This document shows, piece by piece, positions 28,028 to 36,977 of a stretch of 64,000 bases of DNA; the first letter of the stretch is position 1; every line of letters starts with the position of its first letter. The DNA comes from AcAMD-5 sp044343935. GTDB lineage: Bacteria; Actinomycetota; Actinomycetes; S36-B12; UBA5976. The translations under genes and the position numbers were made by a program. The DNA lies in the NCBI GenBank assembly GCA_044343935.1, contig JBIJDU010000006.1, positions 3,742 to 67,741 of the forward strand, written 5' to 3'. The notes beneath the pieces are model-generated. The model saw only the letters and a program-made list of their open reading frames with translations. It did not search any database and was not told where the DNA came from.

Positions 28028-28936
28028 CTAGCTCTGTCGCTTCCATATCATGCGCTGATAGGTGCGATTAATTTCAAATCCCAGCCGCTGATAAAACGGC
28101 ACCACCCACTCATCAGCCCAGGTGAAATAGATTTTAGTCACCCCAGCACTATGCATTTGATTTATTGCATTTTGCACTAACAATTTTCCCAGGCCATAAC
28201 TGCGATATTGCTCGGCAACACCAACTGGACCAAACCAGCCACCATTCCAAACGGCAAAGCCAGCATAATCACCATTGACGCTGACTACTGCGAATTCTGC
28301 TGGATTTTGCTGCAATTTCGCGACCGCTACATCTGCCCAATCGCCAGGAAAAGCCTCACCTACAAATTCATGAAGTCGCGCTGAGTCAACTTTAGTTTCA
28401 ACCGCAACACCAGCTGCTAACTCAATTGGAATAGCACTATTGATCTCACGACTCATGCTGTTTGCGATGGCAAGCGGCTCAAATCCGTTCTTAAGAAAGA
28501 AGTTCAATGATTCCGAATAGTTATCTAAATCAACACCGGGAAAAGTTGCGGCAGGGGCGGATCCAGTTCGGCCGCTTAACAGAATTTCGGCAGTATTCAA
28601 CGCGGCTATTGCGCGGCTTAGCAATGCGGTACCAATGCCGCGATGTTGCAGATCTGGTTTAACAGCAATTGCAGTTAAATAGCCTAGATCTGGCTCAAGA
28701 CCAAGTCCGGGGGCTGGCAGATTACGCTGATAAGCAACGACAAATCCAACAATTCGGTCGGTTCGGGCAATAAAACTGGCATGGTTGAGTTTTGGGACAC
28801 CGTTTACATTGCCAAAAAACAATGAATCAAAGCGTTCTATTGTCATTGGGTGCGCGGTCAGACATGCATTCCACAGCGTCACCAATTCAGGAATATCAGT
28901 TGAACTTATCGGTGAAATCTCGACTTGGTCTGTCAT
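28028..28936 (-). CDS. Double-domain GNAT acetyltransferase
   Basis: The 302-residue protein contains two GNAT folds: the first with YLTAIAVKPDLQHRGIGTALL near residues 83-107 (acetyl-CoA loop RGIGTA) and the second near 230-260 (YRSYGLGKLLVQNAI, then FYQRLGF). The two-domain layout recalls mycothiol synthase MshD, but I see no specific match. It may acetylate a small amine. It is cotranscribed with the trypsin-like gene, whose ATG abuts its stop. TAGAAT ends 7 nt before the ATG, so the mRNA is probably leaderless. Confidence 0.78.
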   Translation of the reverse strand: MTDQVEISPISSTDIPELVTLWNACLTAHPMTIERFDSLFFGNVNGVPKLNHASFIARTDRIVGFVVAYQRNLPAPGLGLEPDLGYLTAIAVKPDLQHRGIGTALLSRAIAALNTAEILLSGRTGSAPAATFPGVDLDNYSESLNFFLKNGFEPLAIANSMSREINSAIPIELAAGVAVETKVDSARLHEFVGEAFPGDWADVAVAKLQQNPAEFAVVSVNGDYAGFAVWNGGWFGPVGVAEQYRSYGLGKLLVQNAINQMHSAGVTKIYFTWADEWVVPFYQRLGFEINRTYQRMIWKRQS

Positions 28937-28942
28937 AGCAGG

Positions 28943-28949
28943 TATTCTA
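28943..28949. promoter_or_regulatory. Overlapping divergent -10 hexamers in a 19-bp gap
   Basis: The 19-bp gap between divergent genes holds TATTCT (28943-28948, plus) and TAGAAT (28949-28944, minus). Each ends exactly 7 nt before its start codon, so the two promoters share the same DNA and both mRNAs would be leaderless. Confidence 0.45.
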
Positions 28950-28955
28950 TTTTAG

Positions 28956-29819
28956 ATGGCTGCGAATAATCAGATTAAGATTTTAGTAACCGGCTCTGCC
29001 GGGTTATTAGGCAGCGCGATTTGTGATTTATTAGCGGCAACGCAGGTGCCATTTCAAACCTTAGATCTAAATCCAAAGGCCCATCCAGGTGCGATTAATC
29101 ACTTTATTGGACTGGCAACTGATCAACAGCTAGTACAACAAGCTATCAGCGGTGTTGATGCCGTAATTCATTTGGCTGCTATTAGAAACCCAAACTATGG
29201 CACCCCAGTTGCAGTATTTAGTAACGCGTTAGCAACTTTCACGGTGCTCGATGCGGCAGTAACTGCGAATGTAAAGCGGGCTGTAATTGCTTCGAGTTTT
29301 TCTGCAACTGGATTGCCATTTGGTCAGCTGCCAATTGAGTTGCCTAATTTGCCAATTGATGAAAGTTTTACTAATCAGATTTCAGATCCATATGCGCTTT
29401 CAAAAAATATTGACGAGTTAACTGCGGCCTATCTCACAAAGCGCTTTGAGATGCGAATAGTTGCGCTCCGCTATCCATATATTGGTGATCACATCGAGCT
29501 ATTACCAAAACGCTATACCCAAATTGCGGTAGATCCAAGTTTTGGGAAAAAGGAACTTTGGACTTATATTGATACTAGAGATGCGGCATATGTTGCAGTT
29601 GATTCCATTTTAAATAACGACATTACTGCTGGCAGCTACTTTGTTGCTGCTAGCAATCTACTTGGGCCACATAATGCACAAGACTTAGTGGCGCAGTTTT
29701 ATCCAGAAACTAAACTAAATTCGTCTCATGGTAAGTTCGATTCATTCGTTAATTACAGCAAGGCAACTGCCGCACTTAATTTTAAACCGCAACATAATTT
29801 TCCAAATGAGTCAAAATGA
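28956..29819 (+). CDS. NAD-dependent sugar epimerase/dehydratase-family dehydrogenase
   Basis: This 287-residue extended SDR has TGSAGLLGSAICDLL (TGxxGxxG) at the N-terminus, VIHLAAIRNPNYG, a Ser in IASSFSATG and YALSKN as YxxxK. The short length and its partner lactonase resemble uronate dehydrogenase (aldose or uronate to lactone), which fits a role as first step of an oxidative sugar pathway; the substrate is inferred, not seen. Its stop overlaps the SMP-30 lactonase start by 4 nt (ATGA). It opens the sugar island. Confidence 0.8.
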   Translation: MAANNQIKILVTGSAGLLGSAICDLLAATQVPFQTLDLNPKAHPGAINHFIGLATDQQLVQQAISGVDAVIHLAAIRNPNYGTPVAVFSNALATFTVLDAAVTANVKRAVIASSFSATGLPFGQLPIELPNLPIDESFTNQISDPYALSKNIDELTAAYLTKRFEMRIVALRYPYIGDHIELLPKRYTQIAVDPSFGKKELWTYIDTRDAAYVAVDSILNNDITAGSYFVAASNLLGPHNAQDLVAQFYPETKLNSSHGKFDSFVNYSKATAALNFKPQHNFPNESK

Positions 29820-30664
29820 AAAAAGTTGAATTGTTTTATCAGATAGATGCCATCATTGGTGAAGGCGCATATTGGGACTGGCGTACCAGTGAATTACTAA
29901 TGGTCGATATCACTGGCGGCCGAGTGATCAAGCTTTCACCAAGTGGAGACTTGATTAAGGAATACCAGTTAGGAAATAAAGTTGGTGCCGTAATTGGAGT
30001 AGAAAATTCTCCCAATTATTTGCTAGTTGAACAGCGCGGACTGACCATGATGGCACCAAGTGGTGCAAGAACTGAATTGTTAATGCTGCTAGAAGCTAAT
30101 GAACAAAAGCGATTTAACGATGCCAAAGCTGATCCAGCAGGTCGACTATGGGCTGGCGTGATGGGAATGGATCAGCGCCCTGGCGTTGGCGCACTTTATT
30201 CTTATCAAGCAGGTGGCTTAATGCACCAGATGATTACTGACTTAACTGTGCCAAATGGACTGGACTGGACCCTTGATAACAAGACGATGTATTTCATTGA
30301 TTCGCCAACTAGAACCGTTGGGGTGTATGACTTTAATTTAGAAACCGCTGAGATTTCAATACGTAATAGTTTTACTATGCCAATCCCTGGCAATCCAGAT
30401 GGCATGACTCTTGATGCCGAAGATAATCTATGGATTGCGCTTTGGGACGGCAGTGCCGTTATTCAGTTATCGCCGGAAGGCAAGTTAATGCAGCAAATTG
30501 ATCTGCCAGTTTCCCGCGTAACTACTTGTACTTTTGGTGGTAAAGATCTCACCACGCTGTATATCACTTCAGCTAGTTTTGGTGTCGATGAGGATTTAGC
30601 TGGCAGTGTCTTTGTTTATGAGACAGATACCCAAGGTAAAAAAGCTAATTTATTTAAGGCTTAA
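29816..30664 (+). CDS. SMP-30/gluconolactonase-like lactonase
   Basis: The 282-residue six-bladed propeller has family metal-site segments: GEGAYWDW near residue 14, RFNDAKADPAGRLWAG near 97, VPNGLDWT near 142 and NPDGMTLDAEDNLWIALWDG near 190. It probably hydrolyses a sugar lactone to the aldonate made by the upstream dehydrogenase, with which it is translationally coupled. Its last 11 nt overlap the 3' end of the oppositely oriented dehydratase gene. Confidence 0.87.
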   Translation: MKKVELFYQIDAIIGEGAYWDWRTSELLMVDITGGRVIKLSPSGDLIKEYQLGNKVGAVIGVENSPNYLLVEQRGLTMMAPSGARTELLMLLEANEQKRFNDAKADPAGRLWAGVMGMDQRPGVGALYSYQAGGLMHQMITDLTVPNGLDWTLDNKTMYFIDSPTRTVGVYDFNLETAEISIRNSFTMPIPGNPDGMTLDAEDNLWIALWDGSAVIQLSPEGKLMQQIDLPVSRVTTCTFGGKDLTTLYITSASFGVDEDLAGSVFVYETDTQGKKANLFKA

Positions 30665-31892
30665 TTATTGAGCCATCAGGCCGTCTAATTTCCGGCCAGG
30701 CCCCATTTAGGGGATGCTCTGGTAGGGGATATTTCTTAGCTGCAGCTAAATCAATATCAACCCCAAAACCAGGTTTATTGGAAACTTTCAGCACACCGTT
30801 TTCCGGTACTGGTGCACCAGGAAAAACTTCTAACACCTCATCGTTTGGCAGATAGATTTCTTGTATGCCGAAGTTAGTTGCGGCAATTCCTAAATGCAGA
30901 TGAGCTGCATGGCCAATAGGTGAAACATCACCTGGCCCGTGCCATGCCGTTTTCACACCATAAACCTCAGCAAAGTGCGTTAACTTAATTGCTGGCGTAA
31001 TACCACCAATTTGCGTGATGTGGCAGCGGATGTAATCGAGTTGGCGATTTTGGATCAATGGGAAATATTCGCTGGGATGGGTAAACAATTCACCTATCGC
31101 AATTGGAATAGCAGATTGACTTCGAAGCTGGGCTAAATATCCAGTGTCATCGGGTGAAACGGGATCTTCCAAATAAAACAAGTTATATGGTTCCAGTTGT
31201 TTTGCTAAGTTAATTGCGGCATTTGGCGAGACTCGCTCATGCACATCATGAATGTAGTTGTACTCTGCTGGCAAATTTTCGCGCAGATATTTAAACAATT
31301 TTGGCACTGCTCTTAAGTAAGCTGCTTCATCCCAGCGCACAGTTTGGTTGCTTAATCGATAACTTTGGGATGGTTGTGCGCCAAATTTAGTTTCTTCAGG
31401 TTTTCCGCTGCCGTAGCTGGCATTATTTGCTAGCGCTACTTGCACTCGAAAATTTCGAAAACCTGAACCAGCGAGTTTTTTAATGTTCTGGGCAATCTCA
31501 GCTTCATCACTACCGTTGACATGAACATAAGTTGCTAACTCATCTCGAACTTTGCCACCGAATAATTGATAGGCAGGCAGCTTGGCAACTTTGCCTTTGA
31601 TATCCCAGAGTGCTTGATCAACTCCAGCTAGGGCATTGTTCATCACTGCGCCACCGCGCCAATAGCCAGATAAATACAGCGCTTGATGAATATCGGAGAT
31701 ATCGGCCGGATCTCGACCAATCAGCATTGGCTTTAGGTATTGCTCAATTTCAGTCACCACAGTTAAGGGCCGTTGGGTGAAGGTGGCACAACCCAAGCCA
31801 TACAGGCCGTCGGTATCCGTGAGGACCTTTACTACCACCAGCCGAATTCCAGCTGGGGCAGTCACAATTGCCTGGATGTCAGAAATTTTCAT
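30654..31892 (-). CDS. Enolase-superfamily hexonate dehydratase (ManD/RspA type)
   Basis: This 412-residue enzyme matches the mannonate-dehydratase (ManD/RspA) family: NALAGVDQALWDIKGK near 85, YIHDVHERVSP near 212 (first metal ligand), FYLEDPVSPDD near 238, IAIGELFTHPSE near 264, CHITQIGGITPA near 288 and TAWHGPGDVSPIGHAA near 315. The family dehydrates D-mannonate or D-gluconate to 2-keto-3-deoxygluconate (KDG). That product is the substrate of KDG kinase encoded 7 kb away, so it probably completes an oxidative arm with the dehydrogenase and lactonase. It is divergent from murQ. Confidence 0.87.
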   Translation of the reverse strand: MKISDIQAIVTAPAGIRLVVVKVLTDTDGLYGLGCATFTQRPLTVVTEIEQYLKPMLIGRDPADISDIHQALYLSGYWRGGAVMNNALAGVDQALWDIKGKVAKLPAYQLFGGKVRDELATYVHVNGSDEAEIAQNIKKLAGSGFRNFRVQVALANNASYGSGKPEETKFGAQPSQSYRLSNQTVRWDEAAYLRAVPKLFKYLRENLPAEYNYIHDVHERVSPNAAINLAKQLEPYNLFYLEDPVSPDDTGYLAQLRSQSAIPIAIGELFTHPSEYFPLIQNRQLDYIRCHITQIGGITPAIKLTHFAEVYGVKTAWHGPGDVSPIGHAAHLHLGIAATNFGIQEIYLPNDEVLEVFPGAPVPENGVLKVSNKPGFGVDIDLAAAKKYPLPEHPLNGAWPEIRRPDGSIIKP

Positions 31893-31956
31893 CAGGTGCT
31901 AAAAATACTGCAAAAATCTCTTGCAATCTAGGGGCCAGGGTGCGAAACTTCCTTTC
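31893..31956. promoter_or_regulatory. Divergent control region between dehydratase gene and murQ
   Basis: The 64-bp gap holds a TGCAA/TTGCA inverted repeat (about 31910-31925) that could bind the RpiR regulator encoded two genes downstream. A TATTTT sequence on the minus strand is a possible -10 for the dehydratase gene. Confidence 0.35.
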
Positions 31957-32871
31957 ATGACCTTGGTGGATCTAACCCAGCTCGTGACCGAGCAGGCTGG
32001 TACGAAATACCAAAACCTGCACTCCATGTCGGTGGCGGAGTTGGCTCATGCAATGAATGAGAACGATCAAGGTGTTGCTGATTCGGTAAATCGAGAGATG
32101 AAAACCATTGTCTCGGCCATTGAGCAGATTGTTCCGCGGATGAAAATGGGTGGCCGCCTGATTTATGTTGGCGCTGGCACCTCGGGTCGACTTGGCGTTT
32201 TGGATGCTTCCGAATGCCCACCAACATTTAATGCCAAACCAGATCAGGTAATTGGAATTATTGCCGGCGGCGATACGGCACTTCGCAAGTCAATTGAAGG
32301 TGCTGAAGATGACGCTGAGTTAGCAGTAGCAGAGTTAGCTAAATTGGATTTATCAGCGGCTGACACGGTGGTTGGTATTGCTGCCAGCGGTCGCACCCCT
32401 TATGCCATTGCTGCGATGGATTACGCCCGCAGTCGCGGCGCGCTAGCGATTGGTCTTGCCTGCAACAAGGGCACTGAGTTAGGTCGAAGAGCTGATATTG
32501 GTATTGAAATTGATTGTGGACCAGAGTTATTAGCCGGTTCTACTCGAATGAAATCAGGCACCGCAACCAAGATGGTGCTCAACATGATTTCAACTATTGC
32601 CATGGTGCGATTGGGTAAGGTTTATAAAAACTTTATGGTTGATGTGCAGAACTCAAATATCAAATTGCAAACTCGCAGTGTAAATATGATTTGCACAATT
32701 TTGCATGTTGATGCTGAGACTGCGCTAATGGCACTTAATAATGCAAAAGGCAGTGTGCGAAAAGCATTAGTAATGTTAGCAAATAATGTTTCACTAGAGC
32801 GTGCCGAAGAAATGCTTTCTACTACTTCCAACGATCTCACTTACTTACTGAACGGTCATCAAAATGGCTGA
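31957..32871 (+). CDS. murQ: N-acetylmuramic acid 6-phosphate etherase
   Basis: MurQ (304 residues) cleaves the lactyl ether of MurNAc-6-phosphate to GlcNAc-6-phosphate and D-lactate during cell-wall recycling or salvage. The SIS fold is clear: VGAGTSGRLGVLDASECPPT (with the active-site Glu) near residues 68-87, GIAASGRTPYA near 135 and STRMKSGTATKMVLNM near 195. The start is set at ATG 31957, matching the family N-terminus (LVTEQ...); the frame extends 12 codons upstream to a TTG. It overlaps the regulator gene by 8 nt. Confidence 0.93.
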   Translation: MTLVDLTQLVTEQAGTKYQNLHSMSVAELAHAMNENDQGVADSVNREMKTIVSAIEQIVPRMKMGGRLIYVGAGTSGRLGVLDASECPPTFNAKPDQVIGIIAGGDTALRKSIEGAEDDAELAVAELAKLDLSAADTVVGIAASGRTPYAIAAMDYARSRGALAIGLACNKGTELGRRADIGIEIDCGPELLAGSTRMKSGTATKMVLNMISTIAMVRLGKVYKNFMVDVQNSNIKLQTRSVNMICTILHVDAETALMALNNAKGSVRKALVMLANNVSLERAEEMLSTTSNDLTYLLNGHQNG

Positions 32872-33817
32872 AATTGGAAAAGTAGTTGCAATGCCAAATT
32901 TGGATCCAATTGTTTCGATTCGATCTAGCTATAAAGGTTTCTCTCCTCCAGAGCAGCGCTGTGCTGATTTGATTCTGCATTCCGCTCAAGCGGTAACGCA
33001 GATGTCAATTACTGACTTTGCAATTAAAGCCGACACCTCAGAAGCTACCGTGGTTAGATTTTGCAAGAAGATTGGCTTTGCTGGGTATCCAAAACTGCGA
33101 ATTGCACTTGCTACCAATGTTGGTTTTCGCGCTGGCATCACAATTAATGATGAGAATGAGATCGAGCTGGGTATCTCACCTGAAGATTCCACCAGTGAAA
33201 TCATTAGCAAGGTGGGTTCATCAGCAAGCATGACTATTGCGATGACCTCACAGTTAATCGATTCTGGGGTTTTAGATTCGTTAACTGAGGCACTTTATGA
33301 AGCCAGGACCACAGGCGCATTTGGTGCTGGTGCAAGTTCCCTAGTTGCGGCAGATATCAGTTATAAATTTAATCGATTGGGCCATGGCTGTGTGCATTGG
33401 TCAGACCACCACGCGGCTCTTACTTCGATATCTACCCTGAGTAAAGGCGATGTTTTGTTTCTCGTTTCTCATTCAGGTAATACACCAGAAACTATTGCGG
33501 TGGCAACAGAGTTTAAGAATCGTGGTGTATCAATTGCGGTGATAACTAATTCACCAAGGAGTGGATTGGCACAACTTGCAGACTTTTTGTTTTTGACGCA
33601 AGCGGAACGGAATGTGGTTCGCGTTGGTGCCACAGTCAGCCGCATTGCACAACTGCTGATTGTGGACTGTATTGCAATCGCAGCCGCCAGGCGCTCATGG
33701 GAGATCTCCCGTGCTGCGCTCACCGATGCCTCGGCCGCAATTGAGAGGCAAATTAACTATAAGGATTGGCTCTATGAAGGGTCAATTGCTTCCGCCACTG
33801 ATTCATTGGGAGGTTGA
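32864..33817 (+). CDS. RpiR/MurR family transcriptional regulator
   Basis: The 317-residue regulator has an N-terminal HTH_6 domain (SITDFAIKADTSEATVVRFCKKIGFAGYPKL, residues about 47-78) and a C-terminal SIS sugar-phosphate-binding domain with AFGAGASSLVA near 148 and FLVSHSGNTPET near 200. RpiR proteins such as MurR sense sugar phosphates and control amino-sugar genes. Located between murQ and the ABC importer and overlapping murQ, it probably regulates this island, with MurNAc-6-phosphate a plausible effector (inference). Confidence 0.9.
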   Translation: MAEIGKVVAMPNLDPIVSIRSSYKGFSPPEQRCADLILHSAQAVTQMSITDFAIKADTSEATVVRFCKKIGFAGYPKLRIALATNVGFRAGITINDENEIELGISPEDSTSEIISKVGSSASMTIAMTSQLIDSGVLDSLTEALYEARTTGAFGAGASSLVAADISYKFNRLGHGCVHWSDHHAALTSISTLSKGDVLFLVSHSGNTPETIAVATEFKNRGVSIAVITNSPRSGLAQLADFLFLTQAERNVVRVGATVSRIAQLLIVDCIAIAAARRSWEISRAALTDASAAIERQINYKDWLYEGSIASATDSLGG

Positions 33818-33861
33818 AACCAATGAAATCTGGAAGCAGTATCGAAACAAGGGAGAATGCC

Positions 33862-35145
33862 ATGCGGAAACCCGCACTAACTGGCTACAAGAGATTTCTA
33901 GCTCTTGTAGTCGCAGCTGTAATTGGTATTACTGGTGCCATCATTGCCCCAGCGAACGCCAAGACAGTAAAACTTACATTCTGGAGCTGGCGCGTAGAAG
34001 ACAAAGCCTTCTATGAGCAGGTCATCTCCGATTTCCGTGCTGCTAATCCAGCACACCGCAACATTGAAATTACCTTCCAGGCTTATCCAAATGCTGAGTA
34101 TGCAACCATCTTGTCTTCAGCAATGGCTGCTGGTAAAGGTCCTGACATTGTTCACGCCCGTGCTTATGGTGCACTTGATCAGCTAATCGTTCCTGGCTAT
34201 CTAAGCGTCATTCGGCCAAACGAAGTAAAGGGTTTGAACTCTTACAGCAAGTCAATAGTTGACTCAATGCGTGGCTTCACTGATAAGAGACTGTTCGGTG
34301 TGCCATTTGCAACGCAGAACCTAGGTATTTTTGCGAACAAGGATCTACTACGCCGAGCTGGCATCACTCGTGATCCACGAACCTATGGCGAATTCCTAGA
34401 CAATCTAGAGAAACTAAAGAAGGCTGGTATTCAGCCACTTGCCAACGGTGGATCAACTCACATGGAACAAATGTGGGGAGTAATTGCACCAACATTTTAT
34501 GGCGGCACCGAGTACTTTGATGCGGTTGTAAAGGGCACTAAGAAATTTACTGATCCGGCATTTGTTCGTTCCTTGAGCGAAATGGAAAAGTTGTTCCCAT
34601 ATATGCCTACCAATGCAACTGCAGTTTCATATGACTCATCACGTCAGTTGTTCTTCTCTGGCCGTGCTGCTTACTTCATGGGCGGTATTTTCGAACTAGG
34701 ATTCTTCAAGACCAACAACGCGGCCTTGAATGTTGATTTCTTCGGAATGCCACCACTAACTGCTGGCGGAAAGACCTATGTCTCTTCATGGGCTGATGGC
34801 GGTTTCGCAGTTAATGCCAAGACACCTCACCGAAAAGAAGCAATGTTGTTCATTAATTACGTTGCATCCAAGAAGTTTGGCCAGGCATTTTCTGACACTG
34901 TTAAGCAGTTCTCAACTGTTCCAGGTGTAACTATTTTGGATCAGACCCTTTGGAAGGCACAGCGTGCAACTCGTGCTGGTGGTACGCCATACATCATGTT
35001 GGTTGGATTCCGTTATAAGAATCCAACTGGTTCAGCGATTCTGCAAACCGGTTTGCCAAACATGCTAAATGGTTCCAAGACCGCAGCTCAGGTTGCTAAT
35101 GACGTGCAACAGGGCATCGCTTCTTGGTACGAACCACAGAAGTAA
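33862..35145 (+). CDS. Sugar ABC transporter substrate-binding protein (CUT1 type)
   Basis: The start is set at ATG 33862 with AAGGGAG at 33849-33855, giving 427 residues; 16 upstream in-frame codons are discarded. The Sec signal peptide (MRKPALTGYKRFLALV ... PANA) ends in an AxA site, and no lipobox cysteine is present. The mature part matches SBP_bac_1 proteins (TVKLTFWSWRVEDKAFYEQV, GKGPDIVHARAYGALDQL, GVPFATQNLGIFANKDLL). It should bind an oligo- or amino sugar for the two permeases that follow. Confidence 0.9.
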   Translation: MRKPALTGYKRFLALVVAAVIGITGAIIAPANAKTVKLTFWSWRVEDKAFYEQVISDFRAANPAHRNIEITFQAYPNAEYATILSSAMAAGKGPDIVHARAYGALDQLIVPGYLSVIRPNEVKGLNSYSKSIVDSMRGFTDKRLFGVPFATQNLGIFANKDLLRRAGITRDPRTYGEFLDNLEKLKKAGIQPLANGGSTHMEQMWGVIAPTFYGGTEYFDAVVKGTKKFTDPAFVRSLSEMEKLFPYMPTNATAVSYDSSRQLFFSGRAAYFMGGIFELGFFKTNNAALNVDFFGMPPLTAGGKTYVSSWADGGFAVNAKTPHRKEAMLFINYVASKKFGQAFSDTVKQFSTVPGVTILDQTLWKAQRATRAGGTPYIMLVGFRYKNPTGSAILQTGLPNMLNGSKTAAQVANDVQQGIASWYEPQK

Positions 35146-35166
35146 TTCCCTTATAACGAGCCAATG

Positions 35167-35199
35167 ATCCTGGCTGGAGGTAATACCTCCAGCCAGGAT
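35167..35199 (+). promoter_or_regulatory. 15-bp perfect hairpin between binding protein and permease
   Basis: Arms 35167-35181 and 35185-35199 pair perfectly around AAT. It begins 21 nt after the binding-protein stop and ends 18 nt before the permease start. Such stems stabilise the upstream message or partly end transcription, lowering permease output relative to binding protein, as in malE-malF. Confidence 0.7.
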
Positions 35200-35217
35200 T
35201 TGGCGGACAGGAAATTT

Positions 35218-36144
35218 GTGAAACAAAAACAAGCACCAATCACCAAATACCAACGGCCTTGGGTATTTGCGTTTTTGATGCCAGCCATGGTGCTAACCGT
35301 TATTTTCACCACGCTGCCGGCAGTGACGTTACTTAGCTACAGCATGTTTGAATGGGAGAGCTTCAAGCGAATTGGATTTGCGGGATTTGATAACTTTGTT
35401 CGACTAAATGGATTCCCATGGCGTGAGCAATTTATCGATGCTTTCTTTAATAACGTATTGGTGTTTGTTGCTTTGATTATTTTACAAACAGGACTGGGCC
35501 TATTCTTGGCGTTAGCAATCTATCGATTAAGGCGCGGTAGACGGTTCTTCCAAGCGGTTATCTTTTTACCAGTAATCCTGTCGTTGGTAATTGTTGGTTT
35601 CATGTGGAAGCTGTTTCTAGATCCGCTGTTTGGTCCGGTTAACGTATTTTTGATGGAAAACGATTTAATGGGATTGGCCAAACCATGGTTAGGTGATCCT
35701 AATTTGGCCTTACCAGTATTGATTTTGATTGGACTATGGCGCTGGGTAGGTTTCCCAGCGATTGTGTTCTTAGCTGGAATGAACTCGGTAAATGACGAAT
35801 ATCTTGAAGCTGCCCGAATCGATGGTGCAACTGAATTTCAGGTGTTCCGAAAGATTATGTTCCCGCTGCTGGCGCCTTCATTTACCATCATTGCGGTGCT
35901 CACATTTATCGGTGCGTTTGAATGGTTTGAGTTGCCGTACATTGTTGGTGGTGTCACCGGTCAACCAGGTGGTTCAACGACCACGATGGCGTTGTTGTTC
36001 TACCGATTGGCATTTGGCACAGTTGACTCTGGCACAGTAGATGTTGGTTTGAGTAGCGCAATTGGCGTGATTCTGTTTATTTTTGTTGGAATTGGTGCAG
36101 CCATTGGTTCGTACTACTTACGTAAGCGGGAGGTGCAACAATAA
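35218..36144 (+). CDS. Sugar ABC transporter permease (MalF/UgpA type)
   Basis: The start is set at GTG 35218, 5 nt after an AGGAA box, because the in-frame ATG at 35164 lies just before the intergenic hairpin, which an extended reading frame would have to translate through. The resulting 308-residue inner-membrane protein has six predicted helices and the EAA loop (EYLEAARIDGATEFQVFRK) near residue 200. It pairs with the following permease; the stop shares one base with the next ATG (TAATG). The cognate ATPase is not encoded in the island, so a shared MsiK-like ATPase elsewhere is likely. Confidence 0.9.
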   Translation: MKQKQAPITKYQRPWVFAFLMPAMVLTVIFTTLPAVTLLSYSMFEWESFKRIGFAGFDNFVRLNGFPWREQFIDAFFNNVLVFVALIILQTGLGLFLALAIYRLRRGRRFFQAVIFLPVILSLVIVGFMWKLFLDPLFGPVNVFLMENDLMGLAKPWLGDPNLALPVLILIGLWRWVGFPAIVFLAGMNSVNDEYLEAARIDGATEFQVFRKIMFPLLAPSFTIIAVLTFIGAFEWFELPYIVGGVTGQPGGSTTTMALLFYRLAFGTVDSGTVDVGLSSAIGVILFIFVGIGAAIGSYYLRKREVQQ

Positions 36145-36974
36145 TGAAGCGACAATTTAGTTTGTTTGATCCAATTCTCAAGTTTGGTTTGATTATCAAC
36201 ACCTTCTTTGTGCTGCTCCCAACTTTCTTTGTAATCAACGCATCTTTTAGAAATACCAATGACATTTTCAATGCACCACTCTCATTAGCAGAGCGATTTG
36301 ATCTGACGAATTACCGGTTGGTATTTGAGCAAGGAAACTTCGGTAGATATTTTTGGAATTCATTAATCGTCACCGGTGGTTCAATTGTGGTGATTTTGGT
36401 TTTAGGAACACTAGCAGGATATGCGCTCGCGAGATATACCTTTAGGTTCAATAACATTATTTATATCTTCTTCCTAACTGGATTACTAATTCCAGCGAAA
36501 CTTGCCCTAGTGCCACTGTTTATTCAGCTGAAGAACATGGGACTTCTCGATAGCCGAATTGGGTTGATTCTGCTTTACTCTGCCGGCGCATTACCGGCGG
36601 CGGTGTTCATCTTTACTGGATTTATCAAAGCGCTGCCGGCAGATTTAGATAATGCTGCCCGAATTGATGGCGCAACTGAGTTTCAGGTATTCCGTAAGAT
36701 CATGTTGCCGCTGATTGTTCCGGTGATGTCTATTGTTGGAATTTATTCCGCAATTCCGATCTGGAATGACTTCCTATTGCCATTAGTGTTTATTAAAGAC
36801 ACTTCTAAGATGACAATCATGCAAGGTATGACTGTGTTCTTTGGTGAGTATGCCAACGACTGGGGTGGGTTATTTGCTGGCTTATCACTTGCCGCACTGC
36901 CAATTGTGCTGCTGTATGTGATTTTGTCGGGTCAATTTATTAGGGGTCTTACTGCCGGAGCAACTAAAGGCTAA
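36144..36974 (+). CDS. Sugar ABC transporter permease (MalG/UgpE type)
   Basis: The 276-residue inner-membrane protein has six predicted helices, a short N-terminal segment and the EAA loop (LDNAARIDGATEFQVFRKI) near residue 167, nearly identical to that of the first permease. It starts at the ATG overlapping the previous stop by one base and is followed by nanE after 3 nt. Together with the binding protein it forms a CUT1-type importer without a local ATPase. Confidence 0.92.
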   Translation: MKRQFSLFDPILKFGLIINTFFVLLPTFFVINASFRNTNDIFNAPLSLAERFDLTNYRLVFEQGNFGRYFWNSLIVTGGSIVVILVLGTLAGYALARYTFRFNNIIYIFFLTGLLIPAKLALVPLFIQLKNMGLLDSRIGLILLYSAGALPAAVFIFTGFIKALPADLDNAARIDGATEFQVFRKIMLPLIVPVMSIVGIYSAIPIWNDFLLPLVFIKDTSKMTIMQGMTVFFGEYANDWGGLFAGLSLAALPIVLLYVILSGQFIRGLTAGATKG

Positions 36975-36977
36975 TTT

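Noticed and set aside
35164..35217. ATG 35164 as start of the first sugar permease
   Set aside because: It sits at the foot of a perfect hairpin without a ribosome binding site; GTG 35218 has AGGAA and matches permease N-termini.
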